Positions 17,362 to 25,997 of a stretch of DNA of 64,000 nucleotides are shown here, piece after piece (within the stretch, counting starts at the first letter, position 1; each line of letters begins with the position of its first letter). Source of the DNA: VMCP01 sp964527775. GTDB lineage: Bacteria > Bacteroidota > Bacteroidia > NS11-12g > UBA955. The notes beneath the pieces were generated by a model. The model saw only the letters and a program-made list of their open reading frames with translations, was not told where the DNA came from and searched no databases. Location: positions 1 to 64,000 of the forward strand of contig CAZGQS010000008.1 of the NCBI GenBank assembly GCA_964527775.1, given 5' to 3'. Made by a program: the position numbers and the translations under genes.

Positions 17362-19395
17362 TTACAAATTTAAAGTAAGCTGAACAAATAAAATCCTACC
17401 CATACCAATGTTTACACCCCCATTACTATTGCCATGAACGCCTCCAGTTTGAGCTGTAGCGGCTAATTGGCTCACATTAAAGAGGTTTTTTGCGCCCCAT
17501 TGGAATTGAGCATTATTGAATAAATTATGACTAAAACTAAGGTCTGCAAGAGTGTAGGAGGGCAAAGTGTAAACTTCTCCGTTTGACGTGAAACCTTGAG
17601 TTTTTCCTGAGAATCTACTAAACCAGAGTACGTTGGTGTTGTATTTTTTTATTGGATATTGGACGTTAAGGGTATGTTGAAATACACGCCATTCATTGAG
17701 GCCGCCATCAACATTCACTCTCGCATAATTTTGTATAAAAGACGAGTTCCAAGTAAAAGTAGCGTTATAAATGAAAAATTCAGAAGAAATATTGGCGCCA
17801 CTAGATGTCATTTCACCGATGTTTATGTATTTGTATAGGGTGGTATTGGGATCTACCAAGCTCAATTGAATTTGGTTATTGATGGAGTTGTAAAAACTTG
17901 ATAGTTTAAATTGAGCGGCAATATTTTGGTTGATGGTGTGACGGTAATCTAGAGAAGCAATAAAATTGTGAGAATTCTCGGCTTGAAGGTTCTCATTACC
18001 TTGAACGTTATGATTGATATCTACAAACAAAAAGTACATTTCTTTTGCAGTAGGAGCTCTGAATCCGCGAGCATAAGAACCTCGGAATTGAGTGAATTTC
18101 GAAATTTGATATTTAAGTTGAAAAGACGGTATGATGGGAGCAAATTTCAAGTGATTTTTGAAAATTGCTGGGGCTATTTCTGTTCCGAATGCATTGTTGT
18201 ATGCGATTCTTAAAGAAGGTTTTAAATTGACTTTTTGGGTAGGTTTATATTCTAGCGACCCAAACAATGCGGCGTCCCAAATGGGTTGAAATTGTTGAAT
18301 TCTCTGTCCGGTGATATCTTCTCTTTGAATATCATAGCCAGCCATGAACACAAACTTTTTGAATTTGTTGTTTTCCCAAAGAGCCCTCAGATTTAAGAGG
18401 GTATTCAAGGTTGTGTCTTGGTCGGACGGTCTAGTAACTATTTCTGAGCCCGTTACCAAATTGCGACGTACATTGATTTTTTCTCGATGATATACATTGA
18501 AAGCATTTTGAAAGCGAAAACTGTTGTTCGCATTCATTTTGTAATCTAAGGTATATCCTAAATCAGCACGTTGCGTGTAGAAATAATTGTTGTATCCGGT
18601 CACTCCTATCAAATTAAATTCAGCATTGGAGCGATCTGTCAATTTCTCATGAAAGTAATTTAGGTTTATTTTATGGTTCAGTTTCTTTGTTTTGTATCCC
18701 CATCCGGCGTTGCCAAACCATTTGATTTTTGGTTTCCAATCAACCATTCTACTTTCTGGGTTAAAGTCAAAGCCTTCAAAAAATTGTCTTCCAATATTGA
18801 AATCTAGCCATTGATTTTTGGTGTAAAAGTACTTCATGCCCGCATCTTGATTGATGTTTTTGGCACCATCGATGTAGGCTTTTGCGAAATACGAATTTTT
18901 ATTGTTCAAAGGGGTTTTTGTAATGATATTGATCACGCCACCAATGGCATCGGTACCATAAACGACGCTCATTGGACCTTCTACTACTTCAATTCTTTCA
19001 ATGCTTTCAGTGGGGATTTGGGACACATCAATATTTCCGTTTAATCTACCAACCATCGGAATTCCATTGATTAATATCTTTACGTTTTGCCCTCCTAAAC
19101 CTTGAAGCTTTACCGATGAACCCAGGCTGGGGTCATTTGATATAATCATGGATGATTGATTGTTCAAAACCTCATTGAGATTCTGCGCAGCCATGTTCTT
19201 TATGGTTTTGGAATTGATGACTTGAACTGAGTAGGGATTGTCAGTCGCCAAACGCGGATTTACAGAGGCGGTAATGCTGACGGGGTTGATTAATTCCACT
19301 GAAGAGTCAATGGCACTATTTGTACGCAAAGAATTTTGGGAGTGCAATGTGTTTAGCACTCCCAAAACTAAAAATATGATTAGCGTTCTTTTCAA
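17362..19395 (-). CDS. TonB-dependent outer-membrane receptor, probably for heme (HmuR-like)
   Basis: This 677-aa receptor has a signal peptide (residues 1-19), a plug domain (VQVINSKTIKNMAAQNLNEVLNN, LINGIPMVGR, IERIEVVEGPMSVVYGTDAIGGVINIITK), and a C-terminal 22-strand-type barrel ending in an aromatic/hydrophobic strand (RILFVQLTLNL). The plug motif YGTDAIGGVINI is typical of ligand-gated porins for heme or vitamin B12. Two HmuY-like genes flank it, supporting heme as the substrate. There is no N-terminal carboxypeptidase-like repeat, so it is not SusC-like. Confidence 0.85.
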   Translation of the reverse strand: MKRTLIIFLVLGVLNTLHSQNSLRTNSAIDSSVELINPVSITASVNPRLATDNPYSVQVINSKTIKNMAAQNLNEVLNNQSSMIISNDPSLGSSVKLQGLGGQNVKILINGIPMVGRLNGNIDVSQIPTESIERIEVVEGPMSVVYGTDAIGGVINIITKTPLNNKNSYFAKAYIDGAKNINQDAGMKYFYTKNQWLDFNIGRQFFEGFDFNPESRMVDWKPKIKWFGNAGWGYKTKKLNHKINLNYFHEKLTDRSNAEFNLIGVTGYNNYFYTQRADLGYTLDYKMNANNSFRFQNAFNVYHREKINVRRNLVTGSEIVTRPSDQDTTLNTLLNLRALWENNKFKKFVFMAGYDIQREDITGQRIQQFQPIWDAALFGSLEYKPTQKVNLKPSLRIAYNNAFGTEIAPAIFKNHLKFAPIIPSFQLKYQISKFTQFRGSYARGFRAPTAKEMYFLFVDINHNVQGNENLQAENSHNFIASLDYRHTINQNIAAQFKLSSFYNSINNQIQLSLVDPNTTLYKYINIGEMTSSGANISSEFFIYNATFTWNSSFIQNYARVNVDGGLNEWRVFQHTLNVQYPIKKYNTNVLWFSRFSGKTQGFTSNGEVYTLPSYTLADLSFSHNLFNNAQFQWGAKNLFNVSQLAATAQTGGVHGNSNGGVNIGMGRILFVQLTLNL

Positions 19396-19422
19396 GTGAT
19401 TGATTTAATGCTCAAATGAGAA

Positions 19423-20706
19423 TTAGATCTTTGAAAAAGAGATGGCACTTTTACCCAAATTATGGGTTACTTCCAAGATGTATTGTCCAGCAGAAAGAGT
19501 TGACAAATCAATAGTAGATTGAGTAGAGTTCAACAACAAACGTCCATCGAAACTTCTAACAACATACTGATGAGGAGTTACATTTTCTGGAACGATAACA
19601 TTAATTTGCTCTGAAGCGGGCACAGGAAAAGCAACGATGTTCGCATTGATAGATTTTTTGACGCTTGCTTGTGAACTTAATTTCACGCGATCTAAAATGC
19701 TGTTTCCGTTGGAAGTTCCACCGAACCCGGTGAAACGAATTCCCCAGTAGTCAGCGCCAGTAGCATTAGGCACTTCAACGATGTATGCACGATCTGCAAC
19801 AACTTCGAAAGCTTGTCCGTTGAACGCTTTCCAATCTGAACCCACACGGGTAAGGTCGTTTTTAAATCCTTTTCCGCCAGTAGTATCAGTATCTGTGATA
19901 TAAAGTTCAGGTTTTGCCAATAAATCTGCCCACTTTACATTTTCAAGTTTGGCAATCTTCAAACCGCGTTTAGATTCAACTCCCATGGTTAAGTAAGGGA
20001 TATAACCTGTGCCAGTGAAGGTAGGAACATAGTATCGAGTGAAATTCAAATGCCAATCGCCTCCGTTAGGTTCAACGTTTACTTGAGTCATTTTTTGGAG
20101 ATCGTAATATTTGTAAGTTGCTCCATTAGCTTCAGATTGCTTCATTGTGTCAGTAACCGACATTGGGCTACCCAATGGAGCATATTTGAAAATGAAGTCG
20201 CCGTTAGGTTCTTGAGAAATGGGCATGAACTTCACGAAATAGGTATTTGCACCAACGGCAAAAGTTAATAAATAAAGAGAATCACCTTTTACTTTGTGAG
20301 ACCCTGCATCATACACACCCCACGAAAAATCCCACTGATTATTTGGGTCAAGGTTTTGATTGAAGGCGCCTTTTTCGTGAACGTGTAAATCATTCATGGG
20401 CTTAACCCAAGATTGCCAGCCGGCAGTATCCATTTGATTAAAGGCAGAATTGTCTCCTTTTGGATACAAATACACGTTTACTCCAGCGGTGTGATTCAAA
20501 CGAATACAGTTGTCACGAGTGGCAGAAGTGTGCGCCATGTGCCATTTGTTGATGGGTGACGAATGTTTGCTTCCAGTAACCACGTTAAAGTAGTTGCTGT
20601 TCGCATAGCCTGCCCCCATTGACACGGTGTCAGTAATGACTGTTTGAGCTCCCAAGGAACCAAAAAGTGCGCTTACTAACAATGCTGAAAAAGTATGTTT
20701 AATCAT
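19423..20706 (-). CDS. HmuY-like surface protein with T9SS type A sorting domain
   Basis: This 427-aa protein has a signal peptide (ending SLGAQ). Its N-terminal region of about 330 residues has HmuY-like repeated units (NYFNVVTGSKHSSPINKWHMAH, NQWDFSWGVYD, GADYWGIRFTGFGG), and it ends in a T9SS sorting domain of about 80 residues (IVAFPVPASEQINVIVPE, YVVRSFDGRLLL, LSAGQYILEV). It would be secreted through T9SS and attached to the cell surface, presenting a heme-binding module outside the receptor. It is the first gene of the operon with the receptor, the lipoprotein HmuY and the PD40 protein. The HmuY assignment rests on recognisable strands and on operon context, not on a search. Confidence 0.65.
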   Translation of the reverse strand: MIKHTFSALLVSALFGSLGAQTVITDTVSMGAGYANSNYFNVVTGSKHSSPINKWHMAHTSATRDNCIRLNHTAGVNVYLYPKGDNSAFNQMDTAGWQSWVKPMNDLHVHEKGAFNQNLDPNNQWDFSWGVYDAGSHKVKGDSLYLLTFAVGANTYFVKFMPISQEPNGDFIFKYAPLGSPMSVTDTMKQSEANGATYKYYDLQKMTQVNVEPNGGDWHLNFTRYYVPTFTGTGYIPYLTMGVESKRGLKIAKLENVKWADLLAKPELYITDTDTTGGKGFKNDLTRVGSDWKAFNGQAFEVVADRAYIVEVPNATGADYWGIRFTGFGGTSNGNSILDRVKLSSQASVKKSINANIVAFPVPASEQINVIVPENVTPHQYVVRSFDGRLLLNSTQSTIDLSTLSAGQYILEVTHNLGKSAISFSKI

Positions 20707-20724
20707 AGAGTTTTTAATCTGTTA

Positions 20725-20732
20725 CAAAGGTA
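20725..20732 (-). promoter_or_regulatory. -7 promoter element, heme-uptake operon
   Basis: Minus-strand TACCTTTG, a perfect TAnnTTTG, lies 18 nt before the ATG at 20706. No -33 TTTG is evident, which fits a promoter that depends on an activator; the repeat array at 20757-20802 lies directly upstream. Confidence 0.5.
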
Positions 20733-20756
20733 ACTCCAACCCATTGCCTCTAATTT

Positions 20757-20802
20757 ATGACATTCGTCATCTTCACGTCATCTAATGTCAATTTAATGTC
20801 AT
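20757..20802. promoter_or_regulatory. array of 11-nt-phased GTCA repeats (Pho-box-like operator)
   Basis: Four direct repeats, TCGTCAT (20764), ACGTCAT (20775), ATGTCAA (20785) and ATGTCAT (20796), are spaced 11, 10 and 11 nt apart with AT-rich 3-4-nt spacers. This geometry matches binding sites of OmpR/PhoB-type response regulators (7-nt half-sites, 4-nt spacer). The first repeat also forms a palindrome, ATGAC-attc-GTCAT, at 20757-20770. The array lies between the heme operon promoter and the divergent hscA-like gene. The regulator is unknown. A similar site occurs at 59959-59976. Confidence 0.55.
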
Positions 20803-20836
20803 GAAGCACGTGAGCAGAGTTTTGCGGATTGCGTTG

Positions 20837-20844
20837 TAATTTCG
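20837..20844 (+). promoter_or_regulatory. variant -7 element, hscA-like gene
   Basis: TAATTTCG is one base off TAnnTTTG and ends 5 nt before the ATG at 20850. The acyl-CoA synthetase gene has the same TTCG variant at the same 5-nt distance. Confidence 0.4.
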
Positions 20845-20849
20845 CGGAC

Positions 20850-22769
20850 ATGGCAAAGATTGGAATTAATATCAAACAGGGCAAAATTGAATTGCCCAAG
20901 GTGATAGTGGGTATAGATTTGGGAACCACAAATTCTTTGATTGCTTACGTTCCAGATCAAGCAAATTCTGAGAAAGCTGATGTTGAAAAAGGCAGGTCAC
21001 CCAAAGTTATTCCAGTTAGAGGACAAGGATTGGTGCCATCGGTAGTGTATTTTGATGAACATGGAACCCCCAGTGTTGGGCATTATGCCAAAAGCAAGAT
21101 TGCCCAAGAGCCCGAGAGAACCATATTTAGTGTTAAAAGATTGTTGGGGAAAAGTTATAAAGACGTGGCAGACAAAGCCGATTATGTAAGTTATAAAATC
21201 ATTGATTCTGATTCAACGTCAGAAGTGATGGTAAAGATAGAAATTGATGGTAAATTTTATAATCCTATTGAACTGTCTTCCTTGATTCTTAAGGAAATAA
21301 AAACTCAGGCAGAAAAGGAGCTTTCGGTACAAATTGAACAGGCGGTCATTACGGTGCCCGCTTATTTCAATGATTCACAAAGACAGGCCACACGAGATGC
21401 AGGTAAGTTGGCCGGTCTAGATGTTTTAAGAATCATCAATGAGCCCACCGCTGCGAGCATTGCTTACGGTATTGCTGAGAAAAAATCAGGGAATGTTTTG
21501 GTTTATGATTTGGGCGGAGGAACCTTTGATGTGTCTATTTTAACCTTAGAGGAAGGAGTATTTGAAGTGCTTTCTACCCATGGGAATACCTATTTGGGTG
21601 GCGATGATTTAGACAGGAGTATAGCTGAATTTTGGTTGAAAAAGCATCAGTTAACGTCAAATCAACTTTCGAAAACCGAATTGCAGACGCTTCGAATGAT
21701 TGCAGAAGAGGCCAAAATATACCTCTCTCAAGATAAAATTTGGGGTCAATCTGAGGCTCATTTTGAGCGAACGTTTCAATGCATAAACAGCAAGTTGATT
21801 TTGACTTTGAATGTCTCAGAATTGCAAAATGCTGTCGCCCCTCTTATCGCAGAAACGCTTAAGTCTGTGCATAAAGCCTTATCTGACGCTGAATTAAAGC
21901 CTGATCAAATTGATGAAGTGGTATTGGTAGGTGGCAGTACTCGTTACCCAGGGGTGATGCAAGCGTTAATGCCTATTTTCCCTCATGTATCCCTCAATAA
22001 TCGCATAAACCCTGACGAAGTAGTGGCTTTGGGAGCCGCAATTGAAGCTGATGTATTGGCCGGAAACAGAAGCGATGTACTATTGTTAGATGTCACTCCG
22101 TTGTCTTTGGGTATTGAAACTGCCGGCGGGTTAATGGATGTACTCATCCCCCGAAACAGTAAAATCCCCACAAGACTTGCAAGAGAATATACAACATCGG
22201 TAGATGGGCAGGTTAATTTGAAGGTTTCTGTTTTTCAAGGAGAGCGAGAGTTGGTCGGTGAAAATCGCAAATTGGGCGAATTTATATTAAAAGGCATTCC
22301 TGCCATGCCTGCGGGACTTCCTAAAATTCAAATTCAGTTTGCATTGAATCCAGACGGGATTCTTAAAGTTGCAGCAAAAGAGTTGAGAAGTGGGGTAGAG
22401 CAAGAGGTGGAAATTCAACCTACTTATGGGCTTACCGACGGCCAGGTGGAGGAAATGTTGCTTTCTGGATTTCAAAATGCTCAATCAGATATTGAGCTGC
22501 GCTTGAATCAAGAAACCATCAACGAAGGAAATCAAATGGTTTACACGGCTGAACGCTTTATTGAGAAAAACGGTCAACATCTTTCGGCAGATGAAATTGC
22601 AGGCAGCAAACAACGAATTGAAGATTTGCGTTGTCTATTGAACGATAAAGCTGATCGAAACGCAATAAATAAACAAATTGAGTTGTTGAATGACTACACT
22701 CGTCCTTTCGCTGAGCGGGTAATGGATATCGCAATAGGTCAAGCTTTAAAGGGTAAAACATTAGACTAA
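20850..22769 (+). CDS. hscA: Hsp70-family chaperone, HscA-like (Fe-S assembly)
   Basis: This 639-aa Hsp70 has the ATPase signatures VGIDLGTTNS (near residue 26), VYDLGGGTFDVSIL and VLVGGSTRYPGV, and a substrate-binding domain of about 250 residues. The N-terminal extension MAKIGINIKQGK and the blade HGNTYLGGDDLDRSIAEFW resemble Bacteroidota proteins named HscA rather than housekeeping DnaK, and the C-terminus lacks the acidic, glycine-rich DnaK tail. HscA helps release Fe-S clusters from IscU. No isc genes lie nearby, so a general Hsp70 role remains possible. The ATG at 20850 was preferred over an upstream non-ATG start because of the conserved N-terminus and the promoter position. Confidence 0.75.
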   Translation: MAKIGINIKQGKIELPKVIVGIDLGTTNSLIAYVPDQANSEKADVEKGRSPKVIPVRGQGLVPSVVYFDEHGTPSVGHYAKSKIAQEPERTIFSVKRLLGKSYKDVADKADYVSYKIIDSDSTSEVMVKIEIDGKFYNPIELSSLILKEIKTQAEKELSVQIEQAVITVPAYFNDSQRQATRDAGKLAGLDVLRIINEPTAASIAYGIAEKKSGNVLVYDLGGGTFDVSILTLEEGVFEVLSTHGNTYLGGDDLDRSIAEFWLKKHQLTSNQLSKTELQTLRMIAEEAKIYLSQDKIWGQSEAHFERTFQCINSKLILTLNVSELQNAVAPLIAETLKSVHKALSDAELKPDQIDEVVLVGGSTRYPGVMQALMPIFPHVSLNNRINPDEVVALGAAIEADVLAGNRSDVLLLDVTPLSLGIETAGGLMDVLIPRNSKIPTRLAREYTTSVDGQVNLKVSVFQGERELVGENRKLGEFILKGIPAMPAGLPKIQIQFALNPDGILKVAAKELRSGVEQEVEIQPTYGLTDGQVEEMLLSGFQNAQSDIELRLNQETINEGNQMVYTAERFIEKNGQHLSADEIAGSKQRIEDLRCLLNDKADRNAINKQIELLNDYTRPFAERVMDIAIGQALKGKTLD

Positions 22770-22771
22770 AT

Positions 22772-23458
22772 ATGTATAAAAACGCAGGTATATTTCTTCT
22801 CTCTTTCATCTTGCCTTTAGTGGTTAAAGCGCAATTGGCACCTCAAGAAGTTTCAAACTTAGGGTTTAAGATGGGCTTTGGATTTTATTCCTTTCAATCG
22901 GGTGAATTGGTAAATCCTCGTCCAATGCTTGGTTACACTGCGGGTTTTAATGTACACAGCGATTTTACGAAAAAGAAGAGATTTTTCTACCAAGCAGGTC
23001 TTGATTTTACTTTGAGGGGTGGAAATTTTGCAAATCCTGAAAAAATTGATAGCGCAGTTAATAGGGCTTACGGAAAGATCACTTTGGTTACGGTTGATTT
23101 TCCATTGAGCGTTTTGGTTCCACTAAGGCCTTTAAAAAAAGCAGAGTCGCCCATGATTAAAATGGGTATAACGCCAAGCGTTTTACTCAGATCTGTAGTT
23201 TACGTGGGACCCGATAGAATTCCGTTAAACAGTCAGATTTATCAGCAAACTTGGGAAAATCTTCCTCTTAGGCAAGTTGAATTTTTGGCCCATGTGGGTT
23301 ATCAAAAAAAGGTGGCTGAGGTTGGGTATTATGTGGGTTTGAATTTTGGGGTGAATAATTTGAATGCAGGAGATTTTAAAATTGAAGGGATCTATCCTGT
23401 TACAGGAACCGGTAAACGTATTTCTACGTGGTCTATCGAAGCGGTCATGATTTTTTGA
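22772..23458 (+). CDS. outer-membrane beta-barrel protein (PorT-like/OMP_b-brl type)
   Basis: This 228-aa protein has a signal peptide (residues 1-20, ending VVKAQ) followed by alternating hydrophobic strands, for example GFKMGFGFYSFQ, FFYQAGLDFTLRGG, KITLVTVDFPLSVLVPL and VAEVGYYVGLNFGVNN, and an aromatic C-terminal residue (VMIF) that fits BamA recognition. It is probably an 8-10-strand barrel of the Bacteroidota outer-membrane family that includes PorT. It starts 2 nt after the hscA-like stop and is probably co-transcribed. Function unknown. Confidence 0.7.
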   Translation: MYKNAGIFLLSFILPLVVKAQLAPQEVSNLGFKMGFGFYSFQSGELVNPRPMLGYTAGFNVHSDFTKKKRFFYQAGLDFTLRGGNFANPEKIDSAVNRAYGKITLVTVDFPLSVLVPLRPLKKAESPMIKMGITPSVLLRSVVYVGPDRIPLNSQIYQQTWENLPLRQVEFLAHVGYQKKVAEVGYYVGLNFGVNNLNAGDFKIEGIYPVTGTGKRISTWSIEAVMIF

Positions 23459-23496
23459 GGCAATAGCCCGATATTTGCAGTATATTTAAATCTGCC

Positions 23497-24807
23497 GTGC
23501 CTCAATCTGTCGCATTATATACCTTGGGTTGTAAATTGAATTTTGCTGAAAGTTCAACTATTGCGCAGCAATTAATGAAAAACGGTTTTGAGCGCAAAGA
23601 GTTTCACGAAGGGGCAGATTTATATGTGATTAATACTTGCTCGGTCACTGATCATGCTGATCGAAAATGCAAGAAGGTGGTTAGTGAGGCGTTGAAGTAC
23701 AACCCCAATGCTTATGTTGTGATTGTAGGTTGTTATGCTCAATTGAAGCCAGAAGAAATTGCCAATATTCCGGGTGTAGATATGGTTTTGGGAGCTGCTG
23801 AAAAATTCCAATTGATGGATTATTTACATAGCCTCAATAAAGAACCTAAAACCCGACTTCACAATCAACCCATCAAAGATGTCAATGAGTTTGTTCCTGG
23901 GTTTAGTGAGGGTGACCGAACCAGAATGTTCTTAAAAGTTCAAGACGGGTGTGATTATTTTTGCAGTTTTTGCACCATTCCGTTGGCCAGAGGAAAAAGC
24001 CGCAGTGCCAATATTGATACCACATTAAAGCAAGTGCATGAAGCCACAGCAAAAGGCGTGAAAGAAGTGGTTCTTACAGGGGTCAATTTGGGCGATTTTG
24101 GAGTCAATCACGAAGAAGATTTTTACGGTCTCATTCAGGAATTAGATAAAATTGAACAGGTAAAAAGATACCGAATCAGCAGCATTGAACCCAATTTGCT
24201 GACCGATGATATCATTCGATTTGTTGCCCAAAGTGAAAAATTTGTTCCGCATTTTCATATTCCGCTTCAAAGCGGAAATGACGAACTTCTGCAGCGAATG
24301 AGAAGGAAATACCTCAGTGATTTGTATAAAAACAGGGTGCATTTAATCAAAGAACTCATGCCTGATTGTTGTATTGGTGTAGACGTAATTGTGGGATTTC
24401 CAGGTGAGTCTGAAGAGCATTTTTTAAGTACCTACGAATTCATCAACGAACTTCCTGTTTCCTATTTGCATGTGTTTCCATACAGCGAAAGACCCAATAC
24501 CACAGCTCGAAAAATGAAAGATGTTGTTCCAGTTAAGGTTAGAGGCCAACGAACCACTATGTTAAGGGGGCTTTCCGAAAAGAAGAAACGGGCATTTTAT
24601 GAGTCTCAAGTCGGAAAAACCAGGCCTGTTTTGTTTGAGCACGATGTTAAGAACGGCAAAATGGAAGGTTACACAGACAATTACATTAGGGTAGTGACTG
24701 ATTACGATCCGTTATTGGTTGATGCTATTGTGCCCTTTTACATGCAACACATTGATGCTGATTTCTTAATGCAAGGCAGCTTTGAATCTGCGCATATAAC
24801 CCTTTAA
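23497..24807 (+). CDS. mtaB: tRNA t6A37 methylthiotransferase MtaB
   Basis: This 436-aa radical-SAM enzyme converts N6-threonylcarbamoyladenosine at tRNA position 37 to its 2-methylthio derivative. The N-terminal UPF0004 domain carries LGCKLNFAES with the first cluster cysteines (also NTCSVTDHADRKC and GCYAQ). The radical SAM motif is CDYFCSFC in the stretch QDGCDYFCSFCTIPLARGKSRS, and a TRAM-like C-terminal domain follows. The CKLN motif favours MtaB over MiaB or RimO. The start is GTG at 23497, because no ATG precedes the conserved N-terminus. Its substrate modification depends on TsaD, which is also in this window (50557-51558). Confidence 0.9.
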   Translation: MPQSVALYTLGCKLNFAESSTIAQQLMKNGFERKEFHEGADLYVINTCSVTDHADRKCKKVVSEALKYNPNAYVVIVGCYAQLKPEEIANIPGVDMVLGAAEKFQLMDYLHSLNKEPKTRLHNQPIKDVNEFVPGFSEGDRTRMFLKVQDGCDYFCSFCTIPLARGKSRSANIDTTLKQVHEATAKGVKEVVLTGVNLGDFGVNHEEDFYGLIQELDKIEQVKRYRISSIEPNLLTDDIIRFVAQSEKFVPHFHIPLQSGNDELLQRMRRKYLSDLYKNRVHLIKELMPDCCIGVDVIVGFPGESEEHFLSTYEFINELPVSYLHVFPYSERPNTTARKMKDVVPVKVRGQRTTMLRGLSEKKKRAFYESQVGKTRPVLFEHDVKNGKMEGYTDNYIRVVTDYDPLLVDAIVPFYMQHIDADFLMQGSFESAHITL

Positions 24808-24815
24808 TTTGAACC

Positions 24816-25997
24816 ATGTTTCCTACCCTATATCATTTCATCAAAGACACGCTGGGTCTTGAATTTCGTTTTTTAGAAATCGTAAACACCTTTGGGTTGT
24901 TTGTGGCTTTTGCCATTGGTGCTGCATATTGGGCCATGCAAACTGAGTTTGCCCGTAAAACGCAGTTGGGTGTTTTTTCCAAGCGCAATCAACAAATTAC
25001 CGTTGGAGAAAAGTTCCCAATGAGTGATTACATCATGAATGGACTGCTTCTTTTTGTCTTTGGATATAAAATCTTATTCTTGGCCATAAATACTGGAACT
25101 GATTTTTCGCCACAAGAACATATTTTTACCTCCGAAGGAAACTGGTTGTTGGGGATTTTATTGGCTGGCGGTGGAACCTATTATCGATATAGAGAAGATC
25201 TCAAACAGCGCTTGAATCCACCCGTAAAAAAACACATTGAAACATCCATTGCTGATGAAATGTCTACCATTACTGGGGTTGCTTTGATCAGTGGATTTTT
25301 AGGAGCAAAAGTGTTTCATATTTTAGAAACCCCCGAGAATTTTTCATTAACGGCCATAGTTAGTCAGTTGTTTACAACAGGTGGTTGGACCTTTTTTGGC
25401 GGTTTAATCATGGGTGCTTTGGGTGTATTGATTTACACACAGCGCCGAGGATATCACTATTTAAATGTTTTAGATGCAGGTGTTCCCGCCATGATGTTGT
25501 CTTATGGAGTTGGGAGATTTGGCTGTCATTTTTCGGGAGACGGCGACTGGGGAATAGCCAATTTGAAACCATCTGCTTGGTTGCCAGATTGGGCGTGGGC
25601 GTATAAATATCCGCACAATGTTCTTGGGAAAGATTATGGCGCCGCTGGCATGGAACCCATACCTGGTTGCGAGGGGAATTATTGTTTTCAATTGATTGAT
25701 CCCGTGTATCCTACGCCTCTTTACGAAGCGTTGATGGCGTTGCTGCTTTTTGGAGTTTTGTGGTTTTATGTAAGAAAAATGGCCTTAAAGCCAGGTCAGG
25801 TATTCGGTATTTATTTGATTTTCGCTGGAGTTGAAAGATTTTTGATTGAAAGCATTCGTGAGCACGGAGATAGCCTTTATCAAATAGGTGAGATGGTTTT
25901 CTCACAAGCACAAATGATTTCGTTGGTATTATTCGTTCTAGGAGTATGCGTCTTATTATTGACTCAAAAAGGATTGCTCAAGCCGGCCTCTCGTTAA
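24816..25997 (+). CDS. lgt: prolipoprotein diacylglyceryl transferase
   Basis: This 393-aa inner-membrane enzyme transfers diacylglycerol from phosphatidylglycerol to the lipobox cysteine, the first step of lipoprotein maturation. It has seven or more hydrophobic helices and the Lgt signature region GVGRFGCHFSGDGDWG near residues 230-245 (classical consensus GRxGNFxNxE, here in the Bacteroidota variant). The late motif GVERFLIESIREHGDS is also typical. It is longer than the E. coli enzyme (about 290 aa), as usual in this phylum. It follows mtaB by 8 nt and overlaps the DUF4294 gene by 52 nt. Confidence 0.85.
   Translation: MFPTLYHFIKDTLGLEFRFLEIVNTFGLFVAFAIGAAYWAMQTEFARKTQLGVFSKRNQQITVGEKFPMSDYIMNGLLLFVFGYKILFLAINTGTDFSPQEHIFTSEGNWLLGILLAGGGTYYRYREDLKQRLNPPVKKHIETSIADEMSTITGVALISGFLGAKVFHILETPENFSLTAIVSQLFTTGGWTFFGGLIMGALGVLIYTQRRGYHYLNVLDAGVPAMMLSYGVGRFGCHFSGDGDWGIANLKPSAWLPDWAWAYKYPHNVLGKDYGAAGMEPIPGCEGNYCFQLIDPVYPTPLYEALMALLLFGVLWFYVRKMALKPGQVFGIYLIFAGVERFLIESIREHGDSLYQIGEMVFSQAQMISLVLFVLGVCVLLLTQKGLLKPASR

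Noticed and set aside
20850..22769. Housekeeping DnaK
   Set aside because: The N-terminal extension and the missing acidic tail fit HscA-like proteins better, though a search would be needed to settle it.
24816..25997. Reassigning lgt as an unrelated membrane protein because the GRxGNFxNxE motif is altered
   Set aside because: The motif position and later GVERFLIE stretch fit the Bacteroidota variant, so Lgt remains the best call.
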